Part shown: piece after piece, positions 36,558 through 45,350 of the stretch
How positions within the stretch are numbered: the stretch's first letter is position 1
Layout of the letters: each line of letters begins with the position of its first letter
Origin: Neobacillus niacini
Lineage (GTDB): Bacteria > Bacillota > Bacilli > Bacillales > Cytobacillaceae
Length of the DNA: 64,000 bases
Direction of reading: 5' to 3'
Assembly (NCBI RefSeq): GCF_023715415.1
Contig: NZ_JAMBOB010000001.1
Span: 124,001 to 188,000, forward strand
The notes under the pieces: model-generated
Told to the model about the DNA's origin: nothing
Database searches by the model: none
Seen by the model: the letters and a program-made list of their open reading frames with translations, nothing else
Program-made: the position numbers and the translations under genes

Positions 36558-37538
36558 TTATACAAGTACTTTTTTCAACTTTTCAGTTAGTGCAGGAATG
36601 ACTGTCTTATAATCAGCTACGACTCCAATATTGGCCCTTTTGTAGATTGGTGCTTCAGGGTCTGTGTTAATTGCAACAACTGTTTTGGCATTTGTAATGC
36701 CAGCTAGATGCTGACTTGCACCCGAAATACCAACTGCAATATAAAGATCTGGTGCTACAACTGCACCTGTCTGACCTACCTGAAGATTAGAAGGAACCCA
36801 ACCCGCATCACACGCTGCACGTGAAGCCCCTAATGTGCCTCCTAGTAATTTTGCCAGTGTTTGTAAATCATTGAAGCCCTCTGGACCGCCAACACCACGA
36901 CCTCCAGAGACAATAATCGAAGCATCCTCAAGACGGATATCTGATAAAGCAGACTGTATTTTCACCACTAGCTTCGTTACGATCATTTCTTCTGAAGGAG
37001 AATAGTCAATTGGAATAATTTCGCCAACAGCTTTCTCGTCAATCACAGCTAATTCCTGACTTTTTTGACGGATACCAACTACTACCTTAGAACGGGTAGT
37101 GGTATATTCTCCATACGCCTTGTCGCCATAGATTGGGCGAATCCATGTTGGTTTGTCATTGCTGGTATGAAAATCAACTACTTCCGTTATAGCAGATGCG
37201 CAATTACGTGTAGCTAATCTGCCTACTAAATCCTTCCCCATCTTGTCGAAAGACAGGATAAGGATATCGGCTCCAGACTGTTGAAAAACAGTCTGGATGC
37301 TGTTAACAAACAGTTCAACATCATATTCTGTTAACAAAGGATTAGAAATGGTGTAAGCGATGCTTGCCCCACTCGCTATTGCTTCCTTAGCGCCAGCCTC
37401 AGCAAAAGGTCCAAATGTGACTGATCGAACTTCGCCTCCAGTGGAACTAGCCAAGCGACTGCCAAATGCTAGCGCTTCCTTGGCACCTGAACTCAAGCCA
37501 GTCCCCTGTTGATTTGCAAATACAAGAATTCTCGACAT
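36558..37538 (-). CDS. etfA: Electron transfer flavoprotein alpha subunit
   Basis: The 326-aa protein has an N-terminal domain and the conserved C-terminal FAD-binding domain: IVSGGRGVGGPEGF (about residues 205–218), VGQTGAVVAPDLYIAVGISGASQH and NTDPEAPIYKRANIGVVAD. EtfA with EtfB takes electrons from flavin dehydrogenases and passes them to the quinone pool through an ETF:quinone oxidoreductase. It follows etfB by 13 bp. Its place at the end of the island suggests it serves the flavoprotein dehydrogenases there rather than general fatty acid oxidation, which usually has its own etf pair. Confidence 0.97.
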   Translation of the reverse strand: MSRILVFANQQGTGLSSGAKEALAFGSRLASSTGGEVRSVTFGPFAEAGAKEAIASGASIAYTISNPLLTEYDVELFVNSIQTVFQQSGADILILSFDKMGKDLVGRLATRNCASAITEVVDFHTSNDKPTWIRPIYGDKAYGEYTTTRSKVVVGIRQKSQELAVIDEKAVGEIIPIDYSPSEEMIVTKLVVKIQSALSDIRLEDASIIVSGGRGVGGPEGFNDLQTLAKLLGGTLGASRAACDAGWVPSNLQVGQTGAVVAPDLYIAVGISGASQHLAGITNAKTVVAINTDPEAPIYKRANIGVVADYKTVIPALTEKLKKVLV

Positions 37539-37551
37539 AGTTGAATTCCCC

Positions 37552-38346
37552 CTATATTACCTTGAGAGCAAAAAGCCGGTCAGCTAATTCGCTAGCAAGT
37601 TCTGCGCCATCATTGCCAGGCAAGACCTCGCAAGCAACTTCCTTTTTCAGGACGTATGCCCGCTCTAGCTTAACACCTGGTTGACAACGCTCATGATCAA
37701 GATTAAGATCTTCTGATTCTAATAGTACAATGGGTTTACTTCTCGCCAGTCTAATATCCTTGACCTTCGGAAGCCTTGGAACGTTTGTCTCAGAGCTTAT
37801 GATGGTAAATACAGCAGGAGATGGAACACTGACAACAGCATATCCACCTTCAACTTCAACCGTAGCCTTTGCACTATTCTCTTCCACCTCAAGGTCCGAA
37901 ACAAGTGTTACGCAAGGAATTCCTAGTTCTTCAGCCATAACAGGTCCAACAAGACCTTCCTCGATATCACTTGCTTGGTACCCTGTCAGCACAAGTTGTA
38001 CTCCACCTAAGGACTTAATGGTTTGTGCTAGAATATGGCCAACAGCCTGTCCGTCTAGATTCTCCCATTCTTCATCCCACACCCTTACAACTGCATTCGC
38101 AGTAAAGGCGAGTGCCCTGCGTAGTACCTCCTCCGATTCATCATCCCCAAGGCAGAGAGCGGTTACGGTTGCTCCAGGTATTTTATCTCTAAGTTGAATG
38201 GCCAGTTCAAGTGCATTCTCGGCAAACGAGTCCAGTACCAAATCGGTGTCACTTTTATCCGGACGATTTGTTTCAGGATCAATTTTAAAATATTTTGGTG
38301 TAATTTCCGGATCTATAACTTGTTTAAGGCAGACAACGATGTGCAT
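37552..38346 (-). CDS. etfB: Electron transfer flavoprotein beta subunit
   Basis: The 264-aa protein has the ETF-beta signature: MHIVVCLKQVIDP start, LVLDSFAENALELAIQL, GYQASDIEEGLVGPVMAEELGIP and PRLPKVKDIRLARSKPI. It binds AMP and docks with the dehydrogenase partner. AGGTGA precedes the ATG. The 52-bp tandem repeats lie between it and the racemase-fold gene, so etfBA may have a promoter or processing site of its own. Confidence 0.97.
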   Translation of the reverse strand: MHIVVCLKQVIDPEITPKYFKIDPETNRPDKSDTDLVLDSFAENALELAIQLRDKIPGATVTALCLGDDESEEVLRRALAFTANAVVRVWDEEWENLDGQAVGHILAQTIKSLGGVQLVLTGYQASDIEEGLVGPVMAEELGIPCVTLVSDLEVEENSAKATVEVEGGYAVVSVPSPAVFTIISSETNVPRLPKVKDIRLARSKPIVLLESEDLNLDHERCQPGVKLERAYVLKKEVACEVLPGNDGAELASELADRLFALKVI

Positions 38347-38421
38347 ATTTATTTCACCTCAGTAATGTTAACATTGATTGATTTCCTTTTAGTTCCCTTA
38401 GTGGGGGTTTTTGTTTAGGGC

Positions 38422-38577
38422 GGGCACTAAAAACCTTCTTTGATTCCCTTCATCACGCTTTTTCCCGGTCGAAGGGCACCAAAGACCCCTTTTGATTGCC
38501 TTCAGTACGGTTTTTCCCGGCTAAAGGGCACCAAAGGCCTCTTTTGATTCCCTTCATCACGCTTTTTCCCGTCAGAA
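38422..38577. repeat. Three tandem 52-bp repeats
   Basis: Three copies of a 52-bp unit begin GGGCAC(T/C)AAA at 38422, 38474 and 38526, with a partial fourth at 38578. Each contains TTGATT(C/G)CCTTCA and a TTTTTCCCG end. Copies differ by roughly 5–10 bases. The period is not a multiple of three and the array lies between etfB and the racemase-fold gene. Confidence 0.9.
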
Positions 38578-38585
38578 GAGCACCA

Positions 38586-39437
38586 TTAATTCTTAACTCC
38601 AACTCCCTTAACCGATAAACCATTATCATCCTTAGGATTTGGAGAAGGAACAAGTCCGTACATTTCTCTTAACCTTTCCACTGCCTCAGCAGGCGGCTTT
38701 GCATTATAGTATCCGCGTCGCGTCATGTAGACACCAGAGTTTTTTCGTAAATCTACAAGGGACTCACACATTTTAATTCCAGCCGCAAAGGAGTCAACTA
38801 CTGGTACATCGCCAATTCTAGAGATCCCCTGGGTTGCTAGAAAGACATTCATCGGGCCCTCTCCTGGTATGATGACATCTGCACCATCTGCAATCGCCAG
38901 CTCTGCAGCTTTTTTGAAAGACTCAATAATCGGTTCAGGATCATTGAATCCAGCCATAATGTCGTCAAAGCCCACTTCCGTCTGTACGATAGGTCCTAGC
39001 TTTCCTCCTAAACCGTACTTATCAGCATTTTGTCGAAGCTCATCTGCAAGCGGCGCCAAGAAATTCACAACGCCAATCCGGTCACCAAGCATCGATGCCA
39101 TATGGAAGGAGGCTTGACCATATCCGACTACAGGAATATCAACCAATGTTCGTGCTTCTAAAAGACCTACATCCGGAATCGTAGCAATGAACATTGCGTC
39201 ATATCCAGCCTTTTCAGCCGTCAGGGCAGCCCGTACAAACTGTTCCCGGTGAAGATTTTGTAAATAGGAATGTGTTATAAATATTCCTGGGTAATGTGAA
39301 GGATATGTTTCTTCTGACATACCATGTAAAACAACCTCCACGTCCGGGCGGGCAATCCTGCTCACATGATTGATGATTGCATCCCGATAATGTGGAACCC
39401 GGTCAATAGTTGTAAGACTTTGATGCCAAATTTTCAT
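38586..39437 (-). CDS. Asp/Glu racemase-fold protein lacking both catalytic cysteines
   Basis: The 283-aa protein follows the Asp/Glu/hydantoin racemase pattern: AGYDAMFIATIPDVGLLEAR (about residues 77–96), DIPVVGYGQASFHMASMLGDRIGVVNF, and GADVIIPGEGPMN (about 195–207). In this family the first motif normally ends in a catalytic Cys (IACFGDPG-like) and the second reads G-C-T. Here they are Thr and Glu, and the only Cys is in IKMCESL. A two-base racemase mechanism is therefore unlikely. It may be a decarboxylase, isomerase or lyase for a pathway intermediate. AAAGGAGG precedes the ATG. It is adjacent to FAD oxidoreductase C. Confidence 0.8.
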   Translation of the reverse strand: MKIWHQSLTTIDRVPHYRDAIINHVSRIARPDVEVVLHGMSEETYPSHYPGIFITHSYLQNLHREQFVRAALTAEKAGYDAMFIATIPDVGLLEARTLVDIPVVGYGQASFHMASMLGDRIGVVNFLAPLADELRQNADKYGLGGKLGPIVQTEVGFDDIMAGFNDPEPIIESFKKAAELAIADGADVIIPGEGPMNVFLATQGISRIGDVPVVDSFAAGIKMCESLVDLRKNSGVYMTRRGYYNAKPPAEAVERLREMYGLVPSPNPKDDNGLSVKGVGVKN

Positions 39438-39556
39438 ATAAAAAACCTCCTTTTTCGTATATTTTATATAGAATGTAACTTAGCTAGGCTATTCGCCAGT
39501 ATTTCTAGCCCATCCGCCAGTATTTCTCGCTATCCGCCAAAAACATCTGCCTCCGC

Positions 39557-40933
39557 TCAAACTACCGCATTCTCAGCAACTGCAGCCTTTACGGCCAGCC
39601 GTCCAAAAACAGCACACTTTCCTAACGAACTTCCCGTCATATAACCTGCTCCGTGGAATCCTCCCGTTACCTCTCCTGCTGCATACAAACCAGGAATAGG
39701 CTCTCCGTAAGGGTTCAGGACCTGGGCCCGCTCATTTACAGCTATTCCTGCATAGGTAGCAAGCATGGCAACAGTTGATTCAAAAGCATAGAAAGGCGCT
39801 GTTTCAATTGCTGTTGGTTTTCCATAGTTATGGGTCAACGACTTTCTGCCAAAATCATGATCTTCCCCATTTTGAACGCCTTGATTGTATCTAGAAATGG
39901 TATCTTCCAGTACTTCTACTGGTACATCAATACAATCTGCCAATTCTTCTAACGTGTCTGCTTTGTACAGAAGTCTGCGCTTCTTAAGCAATTCAAAATC
40001 ATAGAGGGGATCATCTAAAACACCCTTATCCATTACGGTCTGATCCCATACTTGATAGCTGATCTGTTCGGGCTGTTCGAATGCTGCTTTTCCTAATAAT
40101 TTATAAGAAATAGACTCATTCACAAACCGCTTCCCAAGCTGGTTCACCATGATGGCTCCTTTATAAAATGCCAATCCCTGCGACTTTAACTTCCCAGCTG
40201 CACTTGGATGAAATCCGTATGTCCCATTCAAATAAGGGAGGTCCTTCATCCATGCACCATGCTCCCAGGCCATCCGAATCCCATCACCATGATTGCCGGC
40301 CCCGCCTATTCGTAAAGCACCCTTTAATTGTGGAGCAAGCTGTCCGAGAAGCTCTTCACTTTTCGCAAAACCACCAGAGGCAATTACTATTCCCTTAGAA
40401 GCAATTGCCGTTCTATCTTCTCCATCCACTTCATATAAAACTGTATCAATACGCCCTTCATCATTCTTCAGCAGTCTTCGTGCGGGAGCATTAAAATAAA
40501 TGTTCACGTTCGCTAGCTGCTTTACTCTCCTGTATAGAGACTGGATTGCCTGATGAGGATCAATAATATGTCCGCGGGGAACACTATGACCGCTTACTGC
40601 TTCCAACGACCTGAACTCGATATCATGGTCAACCAGCCATTGATAGGTCTCGAGCTGGTGTCTGCCATATTCAGCTACAAGTGTTTGATTATTTACCCTG
40701 CCGCCAACCTCGATCATATCTTCCAATAGCGATTCAGTGGAATCGATAATTCCTGCTTTTTCCTGCATATCTGTTTCTGCAAAAGCCATATAACCTGAGC
40801 TTAGGACAGTACTTCCGCCCAGTTCATCTTGTTTTTCAAGCAGCAGGACGTTGACGCCCTGCTCTCCTGCCTCAACCGCTGCACACATTCCCGCCAGTCC
40901 GCCGCCTAATATGATTAACTCATAGGATTCCAT
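39557..40933 (-). CDS. FAD_binding_2 oxidoreductase (fumarate reductase-like), copy C
   Basis: The 458-aa protein has an N-terminal dinucleotide motif GGGLAGMCAAVEA (residues 9–21) and ELGGSTVLSSG. A substrate cap lies at about 230–360 and the C-terminal FAD loop reads PGLYAAGEVTGGFHGAGYMTGSSLGKCAVFGR, quoted in part. This family (fumarate, urocanate, ketosteroid and related dehydrogenases or reductases) adds or removes hydrogens across a C–C bond next to a carbonyl. It has no heme domain or secretion signal. Gap to the GlcG-like gene is 6 bp, so they are co-transcribed. Substrate unknown. Confidence 0.88.
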   Translation of the reverse strand: MESYELIILGGGLAGMCAAVEAGEQGVNVLLLEKQDELGGSTVLSSGYMAFAETDMQEKAGIIDSTESLLEDMIEVGGRVNNQTLVAEYGRHQLETYQWLVDHDIEFRSLEAVSGHSVPRGHIIDPHQAIQSLYRRVKQLANVNIYFNAPARRLLKNDEGRIDTVLYEVDGEDRTAIASKGIVIASGGFAKSEELLGQLAPQLKGALRIGGAGNHGDGIRMAWEHGAWMKDLPYLNGTYGFHPSAAGKLKSQGLAFYKGAIMVNQLGKRFVNESISYKLLGKAAFEQPEQISYQVWDQTVMDKGVLDDPLYDFELLKKRRLLYKADTLEELADCIDVPVEVLEDTISRYNQGVQNGEDHDFGRKSLTHNYGKPTAIETAPFYAFESTVAMLATYAGIAVNERAQVLNPYGEPIPGLYAAGEVTGGFHGAGYMTGSSLGKCAVFGRLAVKAAVAENAVV

Positions 40934-40939
40934 ATCCTA

Positions 40940-41386
40940 TCACTCCTCTGATTCAAAGGCTTTTAACACTTCTAAGCCTGCTTGACAGACCTGCATATCA
41001 TGAGAATAATGTCCACCGCTAACTCCAATTCCACCAATTAATTCGTTATTGATTTTGATTGGATACCCACCGCCAAAAATAACAAGTCTTGGTGTATGTA
41101 CAATCCCATGGAGCAATGGAGGATCATCCTTTAATCTGTCATACCATTCATGTGTTGCGCGGTTATAGGCTGCAGCGGAAAACGCCTTATTTTGAGCGAT
41201 TTCAAGGCTTAGAATCGGTGCACCATCCATCGCATAAAATGCTTTTAAATTTCCTGGTTTGTCAACAATTGCAATACTAAAAGGAATTCCTAGTTCTTGT
41301 CCCTTTACTAAAGCAGCTTCGAGCATTTTATTTGCTAAAGCAAGGCTAATATTTTTTGATTCAATTGCTGTTGTAATATTCTCCAT
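40940..41386 (-). CDS. GlcG/HbpS-family (DUF336) protein
   Basis: The 148-aa protein shows the DUF336 pattern: FSIAIVDKPGNLKAFYAMDGAP (about residues 38–59, quoted in part), AQNKAFSAAAYNRAT, and GGYPIKINNELIGGIGVSGG near the C-terminus. Members include the heme-binding HbpS and the GlcG protein of glycolate operons. Their biochemical role is mostly unresolved, though they recur in catabolic clusters next to flavoproteins. It lies between the SDR and FAD oxidoreductase C and is probably an accessory. No secretion signal is seen. Confidence 0.88.
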   Translation of the reverse strand: MENITTAIESKNISLALANKMLEAALVKGQELGIPFSIAIVDKPGNLKAFYAMDGAPILSLEIAQNKAFSAAAYNRATHEWYDRLKDDPPLLHGIVHTPRLVIFGGGYPIKINNELIGGIGVSGGHYSHDMQVCQAGLEVLKAFESEE

Positions 41387-41417
41387 TTTATTTCCCCTTT
41401 TCTATCAACATATTAGT

Positions 41418-42146
41418 TTATAAATTTACTGGTCTTCCATTTCCAAATGCTTCGATTACTGTTGCGGATACGGCTTTCATTTTTGGCAGACACAAATCTA
41501 CGATTACAGTTGCCATGTCTATTGGATGCAGCCAATTATCTTTGTTCGCATCTGGTGCAATATCTTCCATCATCTTTGTGTCAACTGGGCCAGGGCAAAC
41601 CGCATTCACCCTAACATTGAAAGGTTTTAACTCTTCTCCTAATGCTTTGGAAAATCCAATTACAGCCCATTTCGAGGTAATGTAGGCACTTCTATCTGGG
41701 CCACCTTTTGTTCCCCAAATGGATGATAGATTGATAATGACACCATTTCTTTTCTCTTTCATTTGTGGTACTACTGCTTTCGCACATAAAAATACACCGC
41801 GGGTATTGATTTCTTGGACAAATTCCCACTCTTCAACTGTTGTTTCATCGAATGGCTTGAGCAGCATAACACCTGCATTATTGATTAATATATCTACACT
41901 TCCGAGTTTTTCTACCGTTTCCTGAACAGCTTTGTTCACATCATCCTCAGAGCGAACATCACCCGAAAGAGCAATAGCTTCACCAGCAAGCTCTTCCCGA
42001 ATATAAGCAGCCACTTCCGACGTTTCTGTTAGACTACGAGAAAAAACAGCTACTTTTGCACCATGTTTTGCTAGGAGGATACATGTTTCCCGGCCAATTC
42101 CCCTGCCGCCTCCAGTAACAAATGCAACTTTATTTTTCAAATCCAA
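41418..42146 (-). CDS. Short-chain dehydrogenase/reductase of the catabolic island
   Basis: The 242-aa classical SDR has TGGGRGIG (residues 11–18), NNAG (about 90), and the catalytic Ser and Tyr-x-x-x-Lys (NLSSIWG, YITSK). It probably interconverts an alcohol and ketone of the pathway substrate. The start is TTG at 42146 with AGGAGTGA upstream, 17 bp after FAD oxidoreductase B. The C-terminus ends in VIEAFGNGRPVNL, unlike the glycine-rich end of FabG proteins. Confidence 0.86.
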   Translation of the reverse strand: MDLKNKVAFVTGGGRGIGRETCILLAKHGAKVAVFSRSLTETSEVAAYIREELAGEAIALSGDVRSEDDVNKAVQETVEKLGSVDILINNAGVMLLKPFDETTVEEWEFVQEINTRGVFLCAKAVVPQMKEKRNGVIINLSSIWGTKGGPDRSAYITSKWAVIGFSKALGEELKPFNVRVNAVCPGPVDTKMMEDIAPDANKDNWLHPIDMATVIVDLCLPKMKAVSATVIEAFGNGRPVNL

Positions 42147-42163
42147 AGTTAATCACTCCTTTT

Positions 42164-43585
42164 TTACACTCCAAGTTTTCTATCACTGCTAACGTAAGAA
42201 GCTGCATGCTCGCCGGCTCGTTTCCCAAACACAAGGCCTCGAAGCACGGAAGTGCCGCCAGGATATTTTCCATAGTAAAGACCAGCAGTTTCACCTGCGA
42301 CGTACAAACCTGGTATTACCTCATCATCCTGTGACAAAACTCTGCCATTTGTATCAGAAGCTATACCTCCATTCGTGAAAACATTGGAGCAGACAATTGG
42401 GTAGGCAATATATGGCGCTTTATCGATCGTTATCGCCCAATTTGATTTAGCCGGTGTAATCCCAACAGCCTGTTTTCCGTCCTTCTTATCCCAATGGAAT
42501 TCCCCTGGCTGTACAGCAGCATTAAAGGATTCTACTGTTGAAATTAATTGATCTGCTGGCACCCCAATTTTCGCAGCTAATTCCTCTAGTGTATCGGCCT
42601 CAATCGCCGGTTTATCCGTTTCGATTGCTCTCTCATAATTCGGAATATCGTACATTTTTTGGTCACTGATCATATAGGCGATATGGTCAGGGAGGTCGTA
42701 GAAAATTTTACGGGCTACCGCTTCGTATTGTTCGTCTACTGTGGAAATTCCTTCATCGACAAAACGGTTGCCATTTTTATCAACCAAAATCGCATAAGGG
42801 TAAGTCATTACGGCTGCTTCTTCCCGCTTACTTCTAGGGTCCACTGGTTCTGCATGAAAGGCATCGAATTGACCCGCTCCTTTCGCTCCTATTGCCATTG
42901 CCATCCGAATACCTTCCCCTTTGTTGTAAAGGCCGCCTTCGGCTACGGTCCGAATTTTATGTGCATTCCTGCCAACATACTGTGCCATCATCTCTTGATT
43001 TCCCTGGAATCCGCCAGCTGCAAGAACAACGGCACCGACTTTCAACTGAAGTGAGTTTCCACCCTTAACCCGGACCATAAGTCCGTTTATCGCACCTTCA
43101 TCATCAAGAAGTAAATTCCATGCTGTTGCCTCATAAATAATTTCAACACCAAGTCCGCCAGCACGTCGTGATAATGTATCAATGATTGCCCGGCCGCCGC
43201 CAACTGGAAGCAGCCGCGGTTTTGAAGAAGTTAAAAACATCGTTGGCAGGTAGTCAAAATCTACCCCTTTTTCCTCGACCCAGCGCAGTGTACTTCCTGC
43301 GTTTTCTGCGAGCGTTTCTATGTACTCCCTATCGGAGAAATCATCAGAGAACGCCATCATATCTTCTACAAAGTTATCTGCGATTTCATCAATATTCTTC
43401 ATTCGCATGTAAGAGGCCGTCCATCTGGAATTTCCGCCTCGATGATCGTAATCTGTACGTTCTAAGATTGCAATTCGTAAATTCCTTCCTTCTTTCTTGG
43501 CACTTTCCGCAGCAGACAAAGCTGCTGCTGTGCCTGCCACCCCGCAGCCAATGACTACAATGTCATAATCCAATTCTCTCTCCAT
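42164..43585 (-). CDS. FAD_binding_2 oxidoreductase (tricarballylate dehydrogenase-like), copy B
   Basis: The 473-aa protein has GCGVAGTAAALSA (residues 13–25) and RGGNSRWTASYM in the FAD site, and GLYYGKYPGGTSVLRGLVFGKRAGEHAA at the C-terminus (quoted in part). That last motif is typical of TcuA-like flavoproteins. Such enzymes dehydrogenate C–C bonds of carboxylates or cyclic ketones. It has no heme or signal sequence, so electrons probably leave through a partner; EtfBA is the only candidate in the island. AGGAGG precedes the ATG. Its paralogues are copies A (46739) and C (39557). Confidence 0.88.
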   Translation of the reverse strand: MERELDYDIVVIGCGVAGTAAALSAAESAKKEGRNLRIAILERTDYDHRGGNSRWTASYMRMKNIDEIADNFVEDMMAFSDDFSDREYIETLAENAGSTLRWVEEKGVDFDYLPTMFLTSSKPRLLPVGGGRAIIDTLSRRAGGLGVEIIYEATAWNLLLDDEGAINGLMVRVKGGNSLQLKVGAVVLAAGGFQGNQEMMAQYVGRNAHKIRTVAEGGLYNKGEGIRMAMAIGAKGAGQFDAFHAEPVDPRSKREEAAVMTYPYAILVDKNGNRFVDEGISTVDEQYEAVARKIFYDLPDHIAYMISDQKMYDIPNYERAIETDKPAIEADTLEELAAKIGVPADQLISTVESFNAAVQPGEFHWDKKDGKQAVGITPAKSNWAITIDKAPYIAYPIVCSNVFTNGGIASDTNGRVLSQDDEVIPGLYVAGETAGLYYGKYPGGTSVLRGLVFGKRAGEHAASYVSSDRKLGV

Positions 43586-43598
43586 TTTTTGGTCCTCC

Positions 43599-44468
43599 TT
43601 ATATATTTAAATACTTCTTTTCCCACTCTTTGATTTGATTCAGTTTGAAAAGAGACTGTCTTTCTTCCCAGGTACAAATCAAAGGTAATAGATTTTCCTG
43701 TGAGCCTTCTTCTTTTAGAATTCTTAAAGAATCAGTGATTCCTCTAATAGCGGAACGAAGTGCTGTATTTGCACACAGCATGATTTTAAAACCGATTTCC
43801 TCTGCTTCTTTTAAGGAAATAAGCGGGGTTTTGCCGCCTTCTACTAAGTTAATAACCTGTGGGATTCCTTTTAGTGAACTTGTAATTTGCCTTAATTCTT
43901 CAACTGTATTTGGTGCTTCGACAAAAATTATTTCGGCACCCGCCTCGTAATAGGCAAAAGCCCTATCTATCGCATCTTCCACACCATTAACGGCTATCGC
44001 ATCTGTACGAGCCATAATTGCTAGATTTTCATCCTTTCTTGTATCTAAGGCAGCCTTGATTTTTCCAACCATTTCTTCCTTCGAAATGACATCTTTGCCG
44101 TTAAAATGGCCGCATTTCTTTGGTGATACCTGGTCCTCCATCTGAATGGCTGCGACACCTGCTCGTTCAAGTTCTTTAACAGTCCGAATCACATTGATGG
44201 CATTTCCGAACCCAGTATCGCCATCTACTACAATCGGAATATTGGTAACGTCGGCCATTCTAGCAACAATATCAACTACTTCCTTTAGAGAAGTTAGTCC
44301 CACGTCAGCCCAGCCAAGCTGTGCATTAGATATACCAGCTCCCGTTGCGTAAATCGCCTTAAAGCCAGTTTCTTCTATCAATTTTGCTGACATTGCGTCA
44401 TATGCACCAGGAAGAATAAAGGAACCTGGTTCATGCAGCAGCATTTGAAAATCTTTACATTTATTCAT
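43599..44468 (-). CDS. Isocitrate lyase/PEP mutase-superfamily C–C lyase
   Basis: The 289-aa protein shows the superfamily pattern: PGAYDAMSAKLIEETGFKAIY, VDGDTGFGN (metal Asp residues) and QMEDQVSPKKCGHF. The K-K-C-G-H loop keeps the catalytic Cys found in lyases such as 2-methylisocitrate and dimethylmalate lyase, so it probably splits a hydroxy-diacid to pyruvate or a related 2-oxoacid. I start at ATG 44468, nine bases after GGAGG and overlapping the FAD synthetase stop as ATGA; an ATG at 44537 would bury that site. Its substrate is probably a late pathway intermediate. Confidence 0.88.
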   Translation of the reverse strand: MNKCKDFQMLLHEPGSFILPGAYDAMSAKLIEETGFKAIYATGAGISNAQLGWADVGLTSLKEVVDIVARMADVTNIPIVVDGDTGFGNAINVIRTVKELERAGVAAIQMEDQVSPKKCGHFNGKDVISKEEMVGKIKAALDTRKDENLAIMARTDAIAVNGVEDAIDRAFAYYEAGAEIIFVEAPNTVEELRQITSSLKGIPQVINLVEGGKTPLISLKEAEEIGFKIMLCANTALRSAIRGITDSLRILKEEGSQENLLPLICTWEERQSLFKLNQIKEWEKKYLNI

Positions 44469-45301
44469 CGAGTTAATCCTCCAACTTTTAAAATAGGACG
44501 AGAAGAGGGAGCCTCCTCTGAGATACGCTGGTGCCAAACGATTGATAGGGCCCCTAGCAAAAATGGCGGAAGTTCTGAAACCGGTATAAGTGATTTTTCT
44601 TCGACCATTGCTTCTGTAAGCATTGATAAATTACCTAAATTAATGGTTACCGCATACTTTCCGGGGGCAGGCAATGTATAGTAAGGATTCAGCTTGAAGG
44701 TTTGACCGTCCCACATTCCTTCCACTTCATAGCAGCATCCTAGAAAATCGGGCAGTTCCTCTACTTTGCCACAAGCTAATCTTTCACGAATACTAGTCGA
44801 GCTGATTTTCTCGCCCCGGCATGCTACTTTTTCCACTTTTGTCGCATCAATGATTCCACCACTATCAATCTTCAAACGCTCTAAATTTCCAATTCCCCTA
44901 GAACCATAAGTAAAATCAAAACCGGCGACTGCATGGATAACCCCAAGATTGACCAGATAATCATTAACATATTGTTCAGGTGAAAGAGCGGCAAATTCCC
45001 TCGTGAATTCAACAATATAAAAGGTATCGATACCAAGCCCCCGAAGAATTTTCTCCTTAACAGAAAGGGGAATTAAATAGTCAATTTGTTTTTCCCCATT
45101 TGACAGGACAGACTTTGGATGTGGAAAGAAACTCATAACAGCAAGCTGCACACCCTTTTCTTTCGCTATCCGTAAACCTGTTTTAATTACTTCCCGATGT
45201 CCGTAATGGAGTCCATCAAAAAAACCAAGTGCCATTACACATGCATCTGCCTTACCTTGCCAATCTGCCAAATTATCACGGTTTATATAGATCGTTTCCA
45301 T
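44465..45301 (-). CDS. FAD synthetase-like nucleotidyltransferase, degenerate kinase half
   Basis: The 278-aa protein has an N-terminal FMN adenylyltransferase domain with GFFDGLHYGHREVI (about residues 27–40) and GEKISSTSIRERL (about 160–172). The C-terminal half is short, and the riboflavin kinase motifs (PTAN, GVY) are not recognisable. It probably makes FAD from FMN only, unlike the bifunctional RibF/RibC every Bacillus carries. A dedicated FAD enzyme fits an island with many flavoproteins. Its stop overlaps the lyase start by 4 bases (ATGA). Another nucleotide-transfer role is possible. Confidence 0.85.
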   Translation of the reverse strand: METIYINRDNLADWQGKADACVMALGFFDGLHYGHREVIKTGLRIAKEKGVQLAVMSFFPHPKSVLSNGEKQIDYLIPLSVKEKILRGLGIDTFYIVEFTREFAALSPEQYVNDYLVNLGVIHAVAGFDFTYGSRGIGNLERLKIDSGGIIDATKVEKVACRGEKISSTSIRERLACGKVEELPDFLGCCYEVEGMWDGQTFKLNPYYTLPAPGKYAVTINLGNLSMLTEAMVEEKSLIPVSELPPFLLGALSIVWHQRISEEAPSSRPILKVGGLTR

Positions 45302-45350
45302 ACAGTCTCCTTTCTTCTTGATTAAGATTTTTTGATAGATTCGGAGTATC

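Noticed and set aside
38453..38653. 66-codon minus-strand ORF across the 52-bp repeats
   Set aside because: It overlaps the end of the racemase-fold gene in another frame, has no ribosome site, and the 52-bp period shifts frame between repeats.
39557..40933. Calling FAD oxidoreductase C a 3-ketosteroid dehydrogenase and the island a steroid pathway
   Set aside because: HsaABCD-like families are present, but no KshAB, side-chain or CoA genes are seen, and FAD_binding_2 motifs alone do not define the substrate.
44469..44537. N-terminal extension of the isocitrate-lyase-family gene
   Set aside because: The extension reads through the end of the FAD synthetase gene and lacks family similarity, whereas ATG 44468 has GGAGG nine bases upstream.
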